DNA from: Charina bottae
Lineage: Eukaryota; Chordata; Lepidosauria; Squamata; Charinaidae
Length of the DNA: 64,000 nt
Reading direction: 5' to 3'
Assembly (NCBI GenBank): GCA_023362775.1
Contig: JALMGJ010000018.1
Coordinates: 20,503,105 to 20,567,104, forward strand
Shown piece after piece: positions 23,876 through 37,500 of this stretch. Below the pieces are notes generated by a model. The model was not told the origin of the DNA, did no database searches, and worked only from the letters and a program-made list of their open reading frames with translations. How positions within the stretch are numbered: the stretch's first letter is position 1; each line of letters begins with the position of its first letter. Made by a program: the position numbers and the translations under genes.

Positions 23876-26800
23876 TCATTGTTCCTTCTCACCAGTTTCA
23901 GCCCCAACGTCTGGACTCGCTTCTGGTAAGCTTTCAGAGCCACTGGAGGTAGAGCCTGTTGTGCAAGACTTGAGGGACTTCAAAGAATGACACGACCGTC
24001 TCCGCTGAAAGGTTCGAGGGTGATATCCCAGCACTGTGGCTGAGCTGGTCCAGTCTGAAATTGGATGGAAGAATTGGGGGAAACCGATGTATAAAACCTG
24101 GCATGAGAAGTGGAAAGACTGCTTTCTGCAAGAGATTCGTTTACAGCATGCTCCTGACCCACGTCTCGCTCTGAGCAGGGCAGCAATCACATACTTGCAG
24201 GTGCCTCAGTGGGTAAGAACAATCCATGCAAGTTCGTGTGAATCCATCAGGTCGAGGAAGGGGGCACAACACGAGGACAGAAAGAAACAATGGGTGCCTT
24301 ACCAAAATTGCTGAGCTGGAACTTCCCACAACAGAAGTGTAATTGGCATTGCTTCCTCACGTTCTCCTTCATGAGGCAGTAGAAAACAAAGATGAAGAAT
24401 CCTAAAGAAAGGAAAGTAGCATAAGTGTTCTTTGGATTCTACACTCCTGCTCACCAAGATTTTTGTAAATTATAGAAAGAGTGTAGGTGGCAGATGAGTT
24501 GTGGAAAGCACCGAAGCATCCCATGGAAACTCACGAAGCATGGATGAAACTGGAAGTATTCTTGTTCCTCAACTGATGTTACAAAATGTTCGACCACACC
24601 CTGGGGAATTGAAGAGGCCAAACAAGGACTCCGATTCCAAGAAATTTATAATTTTATAAGAGAACTCTGATGAAGTGGTGGGACAGAGAAGAAAGGGGAG
24701 GAAAAGGAGAGCAGACCCAAATCATAGCTTGGTTACAATTGGAAAGATTCAATGGGAGCACCTGGAAATTGAATCTCCTACATCCAAAGCAGGTGGTCTA
24801 CCATCTCATGGCCCGAGTATTGTCTCCCTGGGCCTCCCTGAACCTGTCACCTTGAAGACGTTTCGGAATTGCTCTCCCATCATCCCCATTGTGTCTTAGG
24901 GAGATGGAACTTTGTTTCAATTGAACTGAAGGAGCACCAGGATATTTTAGTTGGAAATGCCAAGGACCACAACTAGGCATGCACTCTCCTCACACAATGG
25001 TCCCTCCCCCATGGTCAGTCCACCCTGTCATGAGACACTTACCTTGCAAGGAGTTGCAAGTGGCAAAGATGTACATGCAAACGGTCTTCATGGGGCCCCA
25101 TGAAAAGAAAGCAAAACCCCACGTCAAGCCCAGCAAGAACGTCAAGCTGGTCACCCTCTTCAAGTCAAGGAGGAACTCTTGGCTCCAGCCCTTCCCTGGC
25201 CTGGGGTTGTTGGCTTTCATGACACGGACTTGCCAAAGGACAGTAACAAACATGCTGGCGTTGATCAGGAACACCAGGATGAAATAGCCAACCACAGAGA
25301 TGTAAAATACCCAGTTGTCCTGGATCCAGCAACTGGAGAAAGACAAGGGAAGGTGTGTGGGGGACGTGGTACTGCAATACAGGCTGGCTAAACTATTTCC
25401 CTCTTCTTACAATAGCCTAAGTAGATTGGTTGAGATTTGGGTAATGGGAACTGGTAGATGGAAACTGGTTCCTAATAGCTGGTGATCTCTCTCTCTCTCC
25501 AGGGCTTTCAAGGAGATACCCATTCAAAGCTAGAGAAGGGGATCTCCCGACAGCTAAGAGGGGAATGGGGGGAAATGCGTGTGTGTGTAAATGACAAGAA
25601 TGGGGAGTTTAGTAAAAAAATAAAATTGAGATTTTTTAACTGGGTACTAGAGCTGTCCTTACAATAAAACTAGAAAATGGCATTAGGAACCACGAGTGAC
25701 TCAAATGGAACAACGTAGCTGGAGAAGTGATGGCCCATCCTCCAAATGCTGCCAAGCTATTTGGTTTATTTATTATTAAATGTATACCCTGCCTTTCTGT
25801 TTCTACAAGTGCTCAAGACAGCTTTCAAGAAACAGCAACATGCAACCACGCACCCAACATCCCGCACCCGTGGCCATGCTGCCTGGAACTGCTGGACAAC
25901 CTCTAGCTAGCTGGCAACTTGCTAGCAACCTCTGCACAGCCGAAGCTTCCCAGCCAATGCAAAGCAGTTTCCTGAGGGCCATTCTGAAGTTGCTAGTCTG
26001 ACCTCTGTAAGGAGCACATTCCACTCTCCAGATGCTGCTACGTAAAAGGCCCCATCCCAAGTGCCCAAAACAGGTCCACTTATCCACAAAACAAGAGACT
26101 TACAACAGCACTGATGGGCCATCACTGCTTCTCAAAGCAAACTCAGTCCCATAGAAATCTCTGCTGGTGGTGAGCACAACAGTAACGATAACTGCTGGAA
26201 TTCCTAAGGACCCCCAAGAAAACAAAGATCGCATTAACCAAAAAGGAGAACCACATGCGGAGGTTTAATTAAGTCCTAACTGGGGAAAAGAAATGAAATA
26301 GGGAAGCCCCAGTTAACAGGGAAGGGAAATAATAGGTGAGCAAAGGAAGAATTTGCTTTACTATCTAACAACCACATAAGAAAATCCATTAAGAGCAATT
26401 CAAACTTGTGAAGCTTAAGAATTAATTTCAGTGATTTCATACTGTAATTAAAGATTCAATGTGATCATTCTCCCATCAAGTATGAAATCATTTCTTCCTT
26501 TTACATTAAAAACGACATTTTAGCAATAACATCTGTAGGGCATCACCCTGTGTTTGGGGGCCACATCTACCCCAGATTTAAACTGAACACAACATATCTA
26601 GAATCAGAAGTCATGTATAAGACAAGCTCTCTCCTCCTCCTCCTCCTCCTCCTCCTCCTCCTCCTCCTCCTCCTCCGATGCCGTTGTGGAGTAAGCGGGT
26701 TGAAGGGCACTCATTTTACTCTTCAAGACCCCCCAACTCTCCACAACTGCAAAAAAAATACAAATGTTGGCCCTACTTACTTCAGGGTTCTTGGGGGGAT

Positions 26801-28505
26801 ACAGCAGATGCTTACGGCACCAATTTACCCTTTAAAACTCTCAACTCCCCTTCAGAAGGGATTGTGGCTCTGTCCACTCTGGGGTGTGCCCTTCATATGC
26901 CACACAATGCCTGGCATAGCCATTGAGCCCAGGGGAGTGATGCCCCTCTGCTCCCCAGTCCATAATTCAGAAAGCCCACCAGATGCCCCAGTGGGAAGAT
27001 TGCATGCAAAATGACAAGGCAGCATCCATTCCCTCCTGTTGCTTGATAGCAATTGGGATCCAAAGATAGGTTGCATCTCCATCTGGTGGTACCGTAGATA
27101 ATTTATTTGGAGGCATCCATTCCTTTCATGCGCCCATGCTGAAAGGCACATATTGCATACCTCTCTTAAAAATGTAACCCACGTTGCAAAATTCTGAAAC
27201 GTGCAGGATTGGGTACCCCGGCAGATGTGTACAACCTGGGTATGTTCATATAAAAACCAAACCACCAGTCTCCAATACTCACCCCAGCCAGCTATGGAAA
27301 ACCTGAGCATGTGATGTGGAATATAGGCGTTGAGCACTCTCACAAGAGCATAATACATGTTGACGGCTTCCAGACCCATCCAGGTAAAGGCAGACAGCAA
27401 GAAGTAGTGCAAGGCCACAGCAGCCGTGATGCAAAGGCCGTGCTTCTGAAACGTGGCTAGCCAGGAGTTCACCAAAAATACGAGGTTGAGCATGAGCAAA
27501 GCGAAGCAAAGGTTGATGAGGATTTTGGAAGGGCGGTCCTCACGGACTTTGCTGGAATGAAAAGGGGGAAAGACATTCACTTCCTGCCCCTGCCACACAG
27601 ATCTCCTTTCTTGCACACACACCATTATTTGATTTCCTTGATTCACACTCTGTGGGGGGTGAATAAAGTTTCTGGGACTGGCCTGCCAGCAGCTCCAGGG
27701 ACTTGGAATCAGGATGACTGGCAGGCGAAATCTGGCCTACAAAACAGTTATAGCTGAGCTTCAACACCCCAGGCTGTGGGGCATGGATGGACCAGACTGC
27801 CAACAGTAGGCGTGGCCGCTGCCCCCGAGCATTTGTTGGCTGCTGAATGGTAGGGCTGGCCCTTTCCGCCCCCAAAAAGCTACTGTGACCCAGCCTTCTC
27901 CAGGAAGTCCATCCCACAGCCAAGAGCAGCCAGAAGAAGATGAAAACTAGCATTCGTTGGGATCCAAAAGGCTGGGCGGGGGGTGCCTGGGCCACCTCTG
28001 GGTGCCATGACCAGCCCAAGACCTTCTGCTGCCTGAGGTGAGAGGAAAAATAGTGCTTCCATCACCCACCCCTCATTGCACATCCAGAAGTTGAGCAGAA
28101 TGTTTATTGTGTCTTGGACTGATAGGACCGTCCAACTCAGGCAATGCGAATGTTGGTTGGACAGCGTCTTAGCTTATGGATGCAAAGCAGGTGATGAAAC
28201 ACCAATTACTCTATCCTCTGGTACCCATTGCCATCCTCCAGCACTGCTTCACTTTGTTTAATAGTCAAGCCAGCCCTGCTGATCGCTGTTTTATTTCGAA
28301 AGGAAGGGAAGCATTGTGATGTCTGTCTGTCTATATCTCTACAGTATCTCTCTCTCTCTCTCTATCTCCATCTCTATCTCTATCTCTATCTCTATCTCTA
28401 TCTCTATCTCTATCTCTATCTCTATCTCTATCTCTATCTCTATCTCTATCTCTATCTCTATCTCTATCTCTATCTCTATATCATCTATATGTCTGTCTGT
28501 CTATC

Positions 28506-28560
<55 letters not shown>

Positions 28561-31500
28561 ATCATCTACAAATGATTAATGTAATATGTAGTTTGGCCCA
28601 ACAAGATTTTCAGGAACTTTGATACAGAGTGGTAGAGCTGGGGATTTAAACAAAATCTAAATAAATTTTGGTGAGTCCAGAAAATGACAGAGGAGAGCCA
28701 ACCGTACTCACTCAATGGAGAGATACACCAACAGCGCCAAGCCCAGGAAAATAGAGGAGATGCCACATCCCACATAGGTCACCAAGGTTAAAGCCCACTC
28801 ATCGGCATCACTGAGCGGTGTCCGAGATAAGTCCTAAAAATATATGAGAAAGAGAGTCCATACGATCTTCCCCAGCTGGTGGCATCCAGATGTTCTGGAT
28901 GACAACTCCCATCATTCCTAATCAGTGTCACCTTCACCCCAAAGGAGGAAGCTCTATCAGTGTTATCCTCTCCCAGTGCTGCTTCTACTGGGTTTACCTC
29001 CTGCTTTGGCACGGGAGGAATTTTAGAAAAATAGGAAGTCTCTGCAGTTTAGACGAAATCGACTGTACATACGCACTCTGCTTTCCCCACTGTAATTGGA
29101 GCCAGAGGTCCTGGCAAAGATTGAAAATAACTTACCAGCAAAACTCCAAAATGGGTCAGATGATTACAGTTGCAGATTGTGTAAGTTCTCTCTGTATGTT
29201 TTATTTCACACCCGGAGGCATTCCATCCACCAAGGCCATCTGCACAGCATAGAAACGAAATATTTCACCCAGGGTTAATAGTTCCTGACTGCCATTCATA
29301 GCTGTTTGATGACTTCAAGTGTGTATTGAGGGGCGGAAGGAGTGTGAATAGAGATTCATCCTGGCTTGTAGCCGCACAACTGAGAGGGGCCCAAGGGAGG
29401 CAATTAAGCATTTTACGCCCCCATTGGGCATTTCTCCAGATTGCCCATGCGGGCTAGGGAATTCTGGGAGTTGAAGTCCCTACATCTTAAAGTTGCCAAG
29501 GTTGAGAAACACTGTGTTAGACTAATTTCTTCTGTCTGTGCAAAAGTTCCCTGCAAACTAGCAGATTCACTAGCTGATATCTCCGGAAAAAATACTTCAG
29601 GTTGTACAGCTGAGAAAGAGTGAAACAGCTTCTCCCAGCGTGAAGGTGTTGCCCTACGTCTCTCAAAATTTCATCTTCGGATTCCTCAGTACTCACCATT
29701 CCTACTGAAGTCCCAGAACACACACCACACAACAGCATTGTCCTGGTAATAAAAAACAGAAAGAAAATGGCTTAAGCAATGGAAGTCCAAGATGGGAGAT
29801 GACTCCCATGCATGGCTGTACCAGTCAGAACCTTGGATGGACTATCCGTTCACTCAAGGGAAGAGTTGCTCCTTATGCCATCACTAGCAGAATTGAGCAG
29901 GACTTTCTCAACTATGGCATACCAGTTGGGCAACTCAGTGCCCTGGCAATATTGTTGGATTGCCCCCGCTACTGATATTCAGGCACTGGGTAAAAATGGT
30001 GATATCTGCATGCATTAGGTTAGGTTATTTATTTATTTATCAAATTTCGCCACCGCCCATCTCCCCCAAAGGAGGGACTCTGGGCGGTTTACAATAAAGC
30101 TAAAAGATTAAAATACAATAAAAACAAAATGTGGTACATAAAATATAAATATAATTATAAAATATAAAATGGGATCAAGAGGGCAGATAAAAATTCTAAT
30201 TCGATTCATACATATATGAGGACCACTTTAAGGCGCTAGCCACCCCCAAGATTGACTACGTCCCTTCCCACCTCACGCAAGATGGCAGAGCCAGGTCTTT
30301 AATATTTTCCAGAAGGCCAGGAGAGAGGGGGCTTGCCTCACCTTTGGGGGAAGAGTGTTCCAAAGGGCGGGGGCCACAGCAGAGAAGGCCCGCTTCCTGG
30401 ACCCCGCCAATCAACATTCTCTCATGGACAGGGTCCGTAACATGCCCTCTCTGCGTGACTGGGTGGGACGGGTCGATGTAATGGGGATAAGACGGTCCCT
30501 CAGGTAGCCTGGACCCATGCCATGTAGGGCTTTAAAGGTGATAACCAACACCTTGAATTGAACCCAGAAGCAGACTGGCACCCAATGCAGCTCTCACAGC
30601 AGAGCTGTTACATGTGCCGACCTTGGGGCACCTAAAATTGCCTGCGCGGCCGCATTTTGGAGCAGCTGTAGCTTCCGGATGCTCTTCAGGGGTAGCCCTA
30701 TGTAGAGCGCATTGCAGTAGTCTATATGGGAGTTGACTAGGGCATTAAATATATAGGCCACCTGACTCAATGCAATTTTGACTTAGTAATGACTGGGTGA
30801 TTGTTTTCCCTTTATCTGCTATTGTGGTCTAAAATTGTACTTTAAAAAATCATGTTATCTACATCATCTTATTTTGCTGAAGCCCTGTGACGAAATGTTG
30901 TTCCTCTTTAGTTTAGTGCTACGAGTGGGTTCTCATTGATGGGATGATAGGAAGAGTGAAAATTTAGCTTAATAAATCAATAACAATGCCAAGTGAGCTG
31001 TGTCCTTTCATCTTTCCTTTCTTCTAACTCCACCAAGATCTAGGATCTTCGACATAGCCTCTTTCTTTGATTAAATGAAGGCTCTCCAGACGTCTCTAGG
31101 CATCTCTTAGTCCACAGCCTTCTGAAATCAGCCATCCATGAAAGCATCAGCTATAAGCAATGCTCTTCAGTGCTGTGAAAATAACACAGCTGCATTTGGC
31201 AACAACGTGATACTGTACCACATGTGGGCTTCTGTGCTGCAGAACTATGCTGACCGGCTTCTTGAGGTCTTGAACTGTCTTGTTTTCAACGCTGGCGCCC
31301 ACAACATAGGTGTTCAGAACTTGGTTCTTCAAACTGTTGTCCTGAAAGAAAAACACAGATCCTTTCCCCCCTCTCTCTGTCCCACCCATCCCTCAGGGCC
31401 ACCTATCACCACTTGCCACCAGAATGAGGGAGTCATAAATTAAACTTTGGGGTTCAGCTGTTCCTCTCATCCTTAGCAAAAGTTCCTAAGGTTCCTTCTT

Positions 31501-34500
31501 CTCTTGCGAATCCAGCCTACTTACCTCAAACAATAACGGTGCACCAAAGAAGGTAAATTGAATCCCAATGAAACCTTCTCTTTCAAAAGATTGGGGCCTT
31601 AAGTAGTTTCTCAATAATCCCGGCAAATATATTGAGTCCTGGACATGTGTGAAAGGTGTTGGACGGATAATGAGCTGTATGGAAAAAGATCTAGAGTTGA
31701 TTTCATTTAAAAGCACAGAATCTTTCTCTCGTTTGCATTATTTTGTCTTTTGAAGACAATATTATAAATGTTGCTTTGATAGATCTTAGTCCACAGCAAA
31801 GGTCCTCAGCCAGAAATATTTGGAACTGTGAAAACATGTTGTGGGCATTCCTGAAAAACAGCTCTATGGGAGAAACTTGCGTCAGACAACATTTATTTAT
31901 TTATTTATTTATTTATCATATTTATACCCCGCCTATCCCCTCCCTATCGGAGGACTCTAGGCGGCTTACAGTATTACAAATTCATATCTAATTATACAAT
32001 TATACAGCATTATAATATACAATTTATCATCGCGCACGCTCAGGAAGGGGGTTGGGGAACCGACTCTTCTTCCGTAGGTATTGGACTACATGTCCCAGCA
32101 TACCTCGCTTCCGAGTCGGCTGCTGACGTCCTGGATGTTCGCCAATCGGGTTCCGTCGTCCTCCATCCTCCATCGCCATTTCCGGGATCTTCTTTTGGTT
32201 CCAAAGGCGACCCCCGAATCACAGGACGTTGGCAAATTGACCCACTTTAAAGTGGTACCCATTTATCTACTCGCTTGCGCTTTCGAATTGCTGGGTTGAC
32301 AGAAGCTGAGGCGAGTGGCGAGAGCTCACCTCGTCACGTGGGGATTTGAACTGCCGACCATTAGATCGGCAGACTTTACAGCTCAGCGGTTTAACCCGCT
32401 GAGCTAACCGCACCCCTTATGGCAAAAACATGGCTTTGTGTGGGGCGGACAGATCACCAAACAACCCGATTAGAAGGCAAACTGGTAGGGTCTGCCCTCC
32501 TACCCACTTTATTCCCCCAGGATGACCCCCATATCCCCCCAAACACTCTTCTGAAGCACCTAAGATCCAGAGGGTGAAACCAGCACCCTTTTATCTCAGC
32601 AAATGATACTAATTTAGAAAGTACCTGGGTTTGGCAGAAACAGGTGATAAGACGTGGGGAGAAACACAGTTTGTAAAAAGTGACTCACCTGTGGATTTGT
32701 CTCCAAGGTGTAAGATACGATCCCAAAAGCAACTCCTTGGAAGTTCATGGGATCTGGGCGTAGTACAGCCAAAGCCAGCCTGGGCAAGATGATGGATTCA
32801 TTTCTCCCATCAAAGTTCATCTTGAAACCGATTTGTTCCATGAGCCTTAAGATTCTAGAGAAAGTAAACAAGGGCTCAGAAATGTCATGTTATGGGTGTT
32901 GCCAAAGACCCTCAGCCTGTGTTATATAATGGCTAAGCAGCATTTGGGAAACTCGGAGTCAGGTGATCAACCCCTTCGACTGTTGCTCCTCAAGAGAGGG
33001 CCTTTCCGGGATTTAGGTGGTAGCGAACAGCCATCAAGGTCGGTAGCCACTAGCAACCCAATCCTTAATGAAGTGGTCAAGTTCTTGTCTTAAACCATCT
33101 AGATTAGGGCCCAATGGGCAGCAATTTCCATAGTGTCACATGGCTGCCTTCTCACTTGGAACTGGAAAGGTGGAGAGAAAGTTGCCGCAGGACGCATTGC
33201 ATAAGGATGTGCCAATATTCAAGACGTGCTCCTGCTAACATTAGTGTTGCATAAATTCTGCCTCCAGATGCCCCATTTTTCACACCACATCTGCTACCCA
33301 GAATCACACTCAGAAGTGCTATAGTGGCAAACAAAAACATTTGTCTGAGACTGGGTCTGTCCATCATCTTCGGATGTTTAATTTTGGCTTGTAGTAAAAA
33401 GCATTTCTTATTTGCTTCTCAGGCAGAAACATATTCTCCACACCTCTAGGTGTGCAAAGCCATCCCTGGGGGGGGGGGGGGGGATTGCTAAAGATGTGAG
33501 TGAGGAGAAGCAAAAATTGGATCCTCTTTTTCTTTGAAACCCTAGAATTCCCCTTTCTTGGAATAGGTGTCAGTTCATTACCGAAAAGCTGCAGACTGGA
33601 TTCTGGGCAGGTTGGAAACCTAGTAGGAGGGAAAAAATTTCTAGGAGAATCATGACACAGTCTAACATTTTATCTCTGGCAAGCTTACAGTTTATTCTAA
33701 GCAGGCTGTTCATCCCTCTTTGGATTCCCATGTTTTTAAAAATATAGAAAGGAGGCCAAACTTTTGCCTTGTCTTCCAAAGACTATGGAAATGTTACAGC
33801 CACTAATCCCAGATTAATGTTCCAGTCCAAGACTGTTTTATACAAGCATCTCGAACTGGATCCTCAACTCACAAACAAGACATTACAAATTGCTCCTTTA
33901 CCCCCAGGATATTCCCAAATTACCCCTTGGGGATCATTACCCCTAGTTTTAAGGACCACGGGTCACACCTAAGATACTTCTTTGGTCCATAAATGCCAAT
34001 ATTTGATCAAGGTGTGCTAAAGATCCCCTTCCTTCTATGGTCTCACTCTAGGGAAAAACAGATTGGCTTTTAAACTTTGACAGGCTGGGATGTGCAACTC
34101 CCTGACTTCATATATGGTTCACCCACCCACCCCACTGCCCAGAGAGTATCTGTGTCAATGTAAGTACTCTCTAAGTGTCAAGCCATGATGGCGAGCTCTC
34201 TGGCTCACATGGACAAAACATCTGGAGGAAGAAGAAGACAGCACCAACTGGGGTTCAGGATTGCTGAGAATGGACGCTTGGCGACCGTGAGCCAAACTCG
34301 TCCCTGTGCAGGGCATCTGTCACTGGGCTGCTGCACATCAGGGTGCTCATAGAAAACTAGCCCTCTTCCTGAAATTTATTTATTTATTGTTCAAATTTCT
34401 CTCACCGCCCATCACCCCCAATGGGGGAAATGCCAGCTTTCTTGGGTTGATTGTGTTTACTTGTTCAACATAAGGACAGAGTAAACATTTACCTGCTAAG

Positions 34501-37500
34501 GCTGCCTACCTCTAGCTGTACCTCCAGGTGTATTGCATTCCAACCTCTATGGTCCACAGTCAACACACCCAATGGGTTCATTGGCAAGTGATGATGGGAG
34601 TGGTAGTTCATATGTTGTTCTACGGGTCAGATTCTGCCTCAGTGGAGCTTCTCAATAATAGACTGAGGAGCTGTCTGTGGCGGCAGCTTTCTTTCATCAT
34701 GCAGGGGGGGCTGGACAGACTAGATGACCGCCAAGGCTCCCCTCCAACTCTGATTCTCAGAAGTGGAAGTAAATTGATCTTCTGCTAAGTAGGTGTATGT
34801 AAGTATGTTTGTTTCCTTACTTGTTGAGCACTGCTGGCATGTCCTGCAGTTTGATTTTATTTTCCATAAAGATATTTATAATTTGCAGTGCCTTCCTAGC
34901 CAAGGCCAGGCTGATTTCTTCACAGTTGGCGATATCCGTGAGTTTGCTCATCAGGACCTCGATTTTGTCTTTACTCAGATCAGAAAAACTCAAGAGAAAT
35001 ATAATGTGATCTGCCATGTCTTTAGCATTTTCTGCAACAGAGCAAACAGGGAAGTTCATTTTGATAAAGGATCTGCGAGAAAGGGGAGGGATCTAGAACT
35101 TCATTAGATGTTCAGTAGCTACAGAAGAAAAGTAGAGGGTCTACATAGGGACAAATCAGGATTGGTTTTAGCATCCTTCGGCATGAAAACGAACCCACCC
35201 AAGGAACTTACCAACTGTAATGATGACATTTTTAAGATCCATTATATCATCTGGCAAATTTTGCAACAGAGGACACGCGGTCAAGTTTTGCCTCCTCCAG
35301 TAGGCTTTTTCAGTCCGAATGTTAATCAAGCTTTAAAATAAAAGAGAGAGATTAGAGCAGTGTTTCTCAACCTTGGCCACTTTAAGATGTGAGGACTTCA
35401 ACTCCTAGAATTCCCCAGCCAGCCAAGCATCCGTTCTCGGCAATCCTGAACCCCAGTTGGTGCTGTCTTCTTCTTCCTCCAGATGTTTTGTCCATGTGAG
35501 CCAAGGTTGAGAAACACTGGATTAGAGAGACCTTAGAAGTGTAGCAGACATTCTTTTGGACTTGCCCTTTGCTTTTTATTTTGGCTCGGCGTCGCTTGGC
35601 TTAGCTAAATTGCCCTTGAATATAGAGTTCACCGCAAGCCTCCTCCAGGACATCAAAAAGATGACACACGCACCCTGTTCAGGATGGACCAATGTCAAAA
35701 GCGTGTCCACCATGACAGGTCTGTAAACACCAGAGGCTTCCATGTGTTTTTTTTTTCTTTTCTTTCAGTGGCTCCTATCTCAATCGTCCCCAATCTTTTG
35801 TCTGCAAAAATGCACAGGTTTGAATCAAATTCCCTGCCTTCTTTCACATCGAATGTGGCCGCAACTTTTACTCCTATCCCCTCCTTCATGCTTGGCTGTG
35901 CTCTAATAAATTTCACCATGCAGTCCTAGCAAACCGCCCGCTGTGGTCAACTTCAGAGGCACAGATAGACGTTGGTTCTCTGCCTTCAAATGAACCGCAT
36001 GGCAACTTTGAAACACACGTCATTCAACGGCATCAGGAAACCAGGGTTGCCTGAAAGAACTATCATCACAGGAGGGAAAGACCATTGGAGCAAGAATCAG
36101 TGAGGGCCGTATATTCCAGGAGTTGGACAGTCATCTTCTGGATGAGATATGATGGCCAGCTCTATGGAGATCTTTTCCTGGTTGAAGCTTGGCAAACAGC
36201 TGTCCTTTGGAAAACTAGGTCTGCTGAAAGGTACGATGAGGTACGATGCCGGGGTGGGGCAGAGGGGTAAGAAATGGGAGTTGGTGCGGTTCCCCTACTC
36301 ACCATGCTCTGGAAGCTGCCAACTCTCGTTTCGTCTCGCAGGGCAAGATCATCGCATTGGGGGGAACCGTCTTTGGCCACGTGTAGATCCCTTTGTAGCT
36401 GGACTGGATGGTCTGTTCGGGACACGACTCTGGGTCTTTGGGACAAGAGGAGTAAGAACAGAAGAAGATCACCTAATCTTTTGCTCCCAAACCATTTCAG
36501 TGTTGACGCTAAGAGTTGTCGAGGAGTGGAATGGGTTACCCCATGGAGGGGTGTCTTCCCCTTCCCTGGAGGTTTGCAAACAGGCTGGAGAGTGGTCTAC
36601 CAGGGATGGTGATGGAACCCTGCAGTGTGTACAGCGTTGGACTTGACGGCCTCTCCAGCCCTTTCCAACTCTATGATTCTATGGCTTCCCTTACAGCTCC
36701 TGAGAAAACGACACGGATGTATCCGTGAAGTTATCAGGAACGCTGGATTGGAAGAACTCCGAGCTCATCAACTGCACAATCATGCTCATTTTGATGACCA
36801 TCCTATTTATATTCCTTTATATGTTTCTTATATTTATTTATTATTTTATTTATTTATTATTTAAATTTGTATTACCGCCCATCTCCCCCAGTCGGGTGAC
36901 TCTGGGCGGTTGACAATAAATATATGTATAAATATATGTCGTACTAGGCCCAAGAATAACATTTCATTCTTCAGGGGTACAATAAAGGACATATAAAGAA
37001 ACATATAAGCATTTAACTTGATTATTGTATGCCACCCAGAGTCACTTCCCGTGAGATGGGCAGCTATATAAATTTGATTGATAAATAAATAAATAAATAA
37101 ATAAGTAAATAAATAAATAAATAAATAAATAAAATAACTGTAGATCTCATATAATCAGGAGGAGTCTGGTAGCATCTTTTCTGAGCAACACATTTTATTA
37201 AAAAGCACAAGCTTTTGTGAGCTTTTAATAGAAGTTGTTGCTGAGAAAGGGTACTACTGGACTCCTCCTGATTTTTGGCTACCATAGACTAACACGGCTT
37301 CCCTCACCCAATAGATCTCATGTAGTATGTTGATCAAAGACAGTTTGAGCAGATGCACCCACTACCAGCAGATCCCAAGTACAGAAAGAACTGCTTTACA
37401 ACTCATAAGGAAACAAGGTGGCCACGAAGGGAGACACAGATATCCTTTATGGGGTGGAAACATTGCAGACACATTCCTAGGAATGCAACTGAGCAGCTGT

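Noticed and set aside
28228..28579. Open frames full of Leu-Tyr or Ser-Ile repeats
   Set aside because: Pure translation of the (TCTATC)n/(TCTA)n microsatellite.
30250..30780. Possible protein-coding gene with reverse-transcriptase similarity
   Set aside because: The frame is broken and it ends in a LINE tail. It is a dead CR1/L2-like copy.
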